Shown one piece after another: positions 63,690 through 64,000 of a stretch of DNA of 64,000 nt. The DNA comes from Pseudomonas sp. v388. Its GTDB lineage: Bacteria; Pseudomonadota; Gammaproteobacteria; Pseudomonadales; Pseudomonadaceae. Every line of letters starts with the position of its first letter. The first letter of the stretch is position 1. The stretch spans positions 124,001 through 188,000 of the forward strand of contig NZ_RHQN01000010.1 of assembly GCF_003935425.1 (NCBI RefSeq), written 5' to 3'. The position numbers and the translations under genes are program-made. The notes below the pieces were generated by a model that worked only from the letters and a program-made list of their open reading frames with translations, was not told the DNA's origin and made no database searches.

Positions 63690-64000
63690 CTGGTTGATTC
63701 CCCTGGTTTGATGCGCCCGAACCGTGGAGGCCGACACTTAGGATGTGAAGTCTCTCCACGGACAGGCGGGTACGGCAGGCTGGCAAGAGCCCATCTAATA
63801 ATTATTAAGGTCACGATTGAGATAGTTATGAACGACGCTGTCCAGGACAGGTCGTTATTCGCGCCGGGATTACTTATAACATATCTGTTTGCGCTGGCAG
63901 ACCCGCGTCCTAGAGCCCTTGGTTACATTTATTTAACTTTCTTCGCACCGGCGCAGATTGCTAGCCTTCTGGTCAATTGAAGCTCTCATCGTTTCAATTG
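63690..64000. other. Upstream region of porin gene to window edge
   Basis: This is AT-richer sequence that should carry the porin promoter. A 50-codon frame at 63827-63979 on the plus strand has no ribosome site and no recognisable features. I support no gene here. Confidence 0.5.

Noticed and set aside
63827-63979. A 50-codon plus-strand frame near the right edge
   Set aside because: There is no Shine-Dalgarno sequence, and it lies in the AT-rich promoter region of the porin. Evidence is too thin.
1-64000. CRISPR array, prophage, integrative element, toxin-antitoxin or biosynthetic cluster
   Set aside because: I found no regularly spaced repeats, integrase, phage structural genes, tRNA-linked attachment site, or NRPS/PKS-type genes.

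Overview
The window is a 64 kb piece of a Pseudomonas chromosome, most likely of the P. fluorescens group. This rests on GC-rich coding with strong G/C third positions, an OprD-family porin, a MexT-like LysR regulator, paired Pseudomonas REP-type palindromes, a full C-P lyase operon and a membrane PQQ dehydrogenase. The identification is inference from gene content. I see no tRNA, rRNA, CRISPR array, insertion sequence or prophage.

Layout. 1-7.5 kb: sugar-diacid block, with glucarate dehydratase gudD (cut by the left edge) and its MFS permease, a divergent GntR/FCD regulator, a lipoprotein hydrolase, the diacid regulator CdaR and glycerate kinase. 7.5-13.6 kb: GFA-family protein, a chemoreceptor, an AGE-family sugar isomerase, an AbrB-type membrane protein with divergent LysR, and a small acidic protein. 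13.6-16.7 kb: nucleoside deoxyribosyltransferase-like protein, a FAN1-type VRR-NUC nuclease and two tandem 98-aa secreted paralogues. 17.1-20.9 kb: pstSCAB phosphate transporter without phoU. 20.9-25.2 kb: MexT-like regulator, exported hydrolase and a dCache chemoreceptor. 25.4-35.9 kb: phnCDE-F-GHIJKLMNP phosphonate uptake and C-P lyase, with a Pho box in front. 36-43.5 kb: haloperoxidase-like esterase, PQQ glucose dehydrogenase, AEC carrier, and a gamma-glutamyltransferase plus OFA-type MFS pair. 44-51.3 kb: metal-starvation block with folE2 and a TonB receptor (each behind a Zur-like box), a DUF1624 membrane protein, a DUF4198 protein, a divergent NRAMP-family transporter and the remnant of a binding-protein gene. 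51.5-60.2 kb: Tat-exported gluconolactonase-like protein, HPP-CBS membrane protein, a second LysR/MFS/glucarate-dehydratase-like locus, a non-specific nuclease and a diguanylate cyclase. 60.2-63.7 kb: topoisomerase III, with a 36-bp palindrome containing a LexA-like box upstream, and an OprD-family porin.

Two themes recur. The first is phosphorus: a Pst system and a C-P lyase operon, both with Pho-box candidates. The second is oxidised sugar acids: two dehydratase/permease loci, CdaR, glycerate kinase, a gluconolactonase-like enzyme and a PQQ dehydrogenase. The 44-50 kb block looks like a third unit, for life with little zinc. No wholly new system stands out. The best leads are regulatory DNA (matched operators, an intragenic palindrome, the topB palindrome), the NRAMP homologue lacking the usual metal ligands, and the paralogous small exported proteins.
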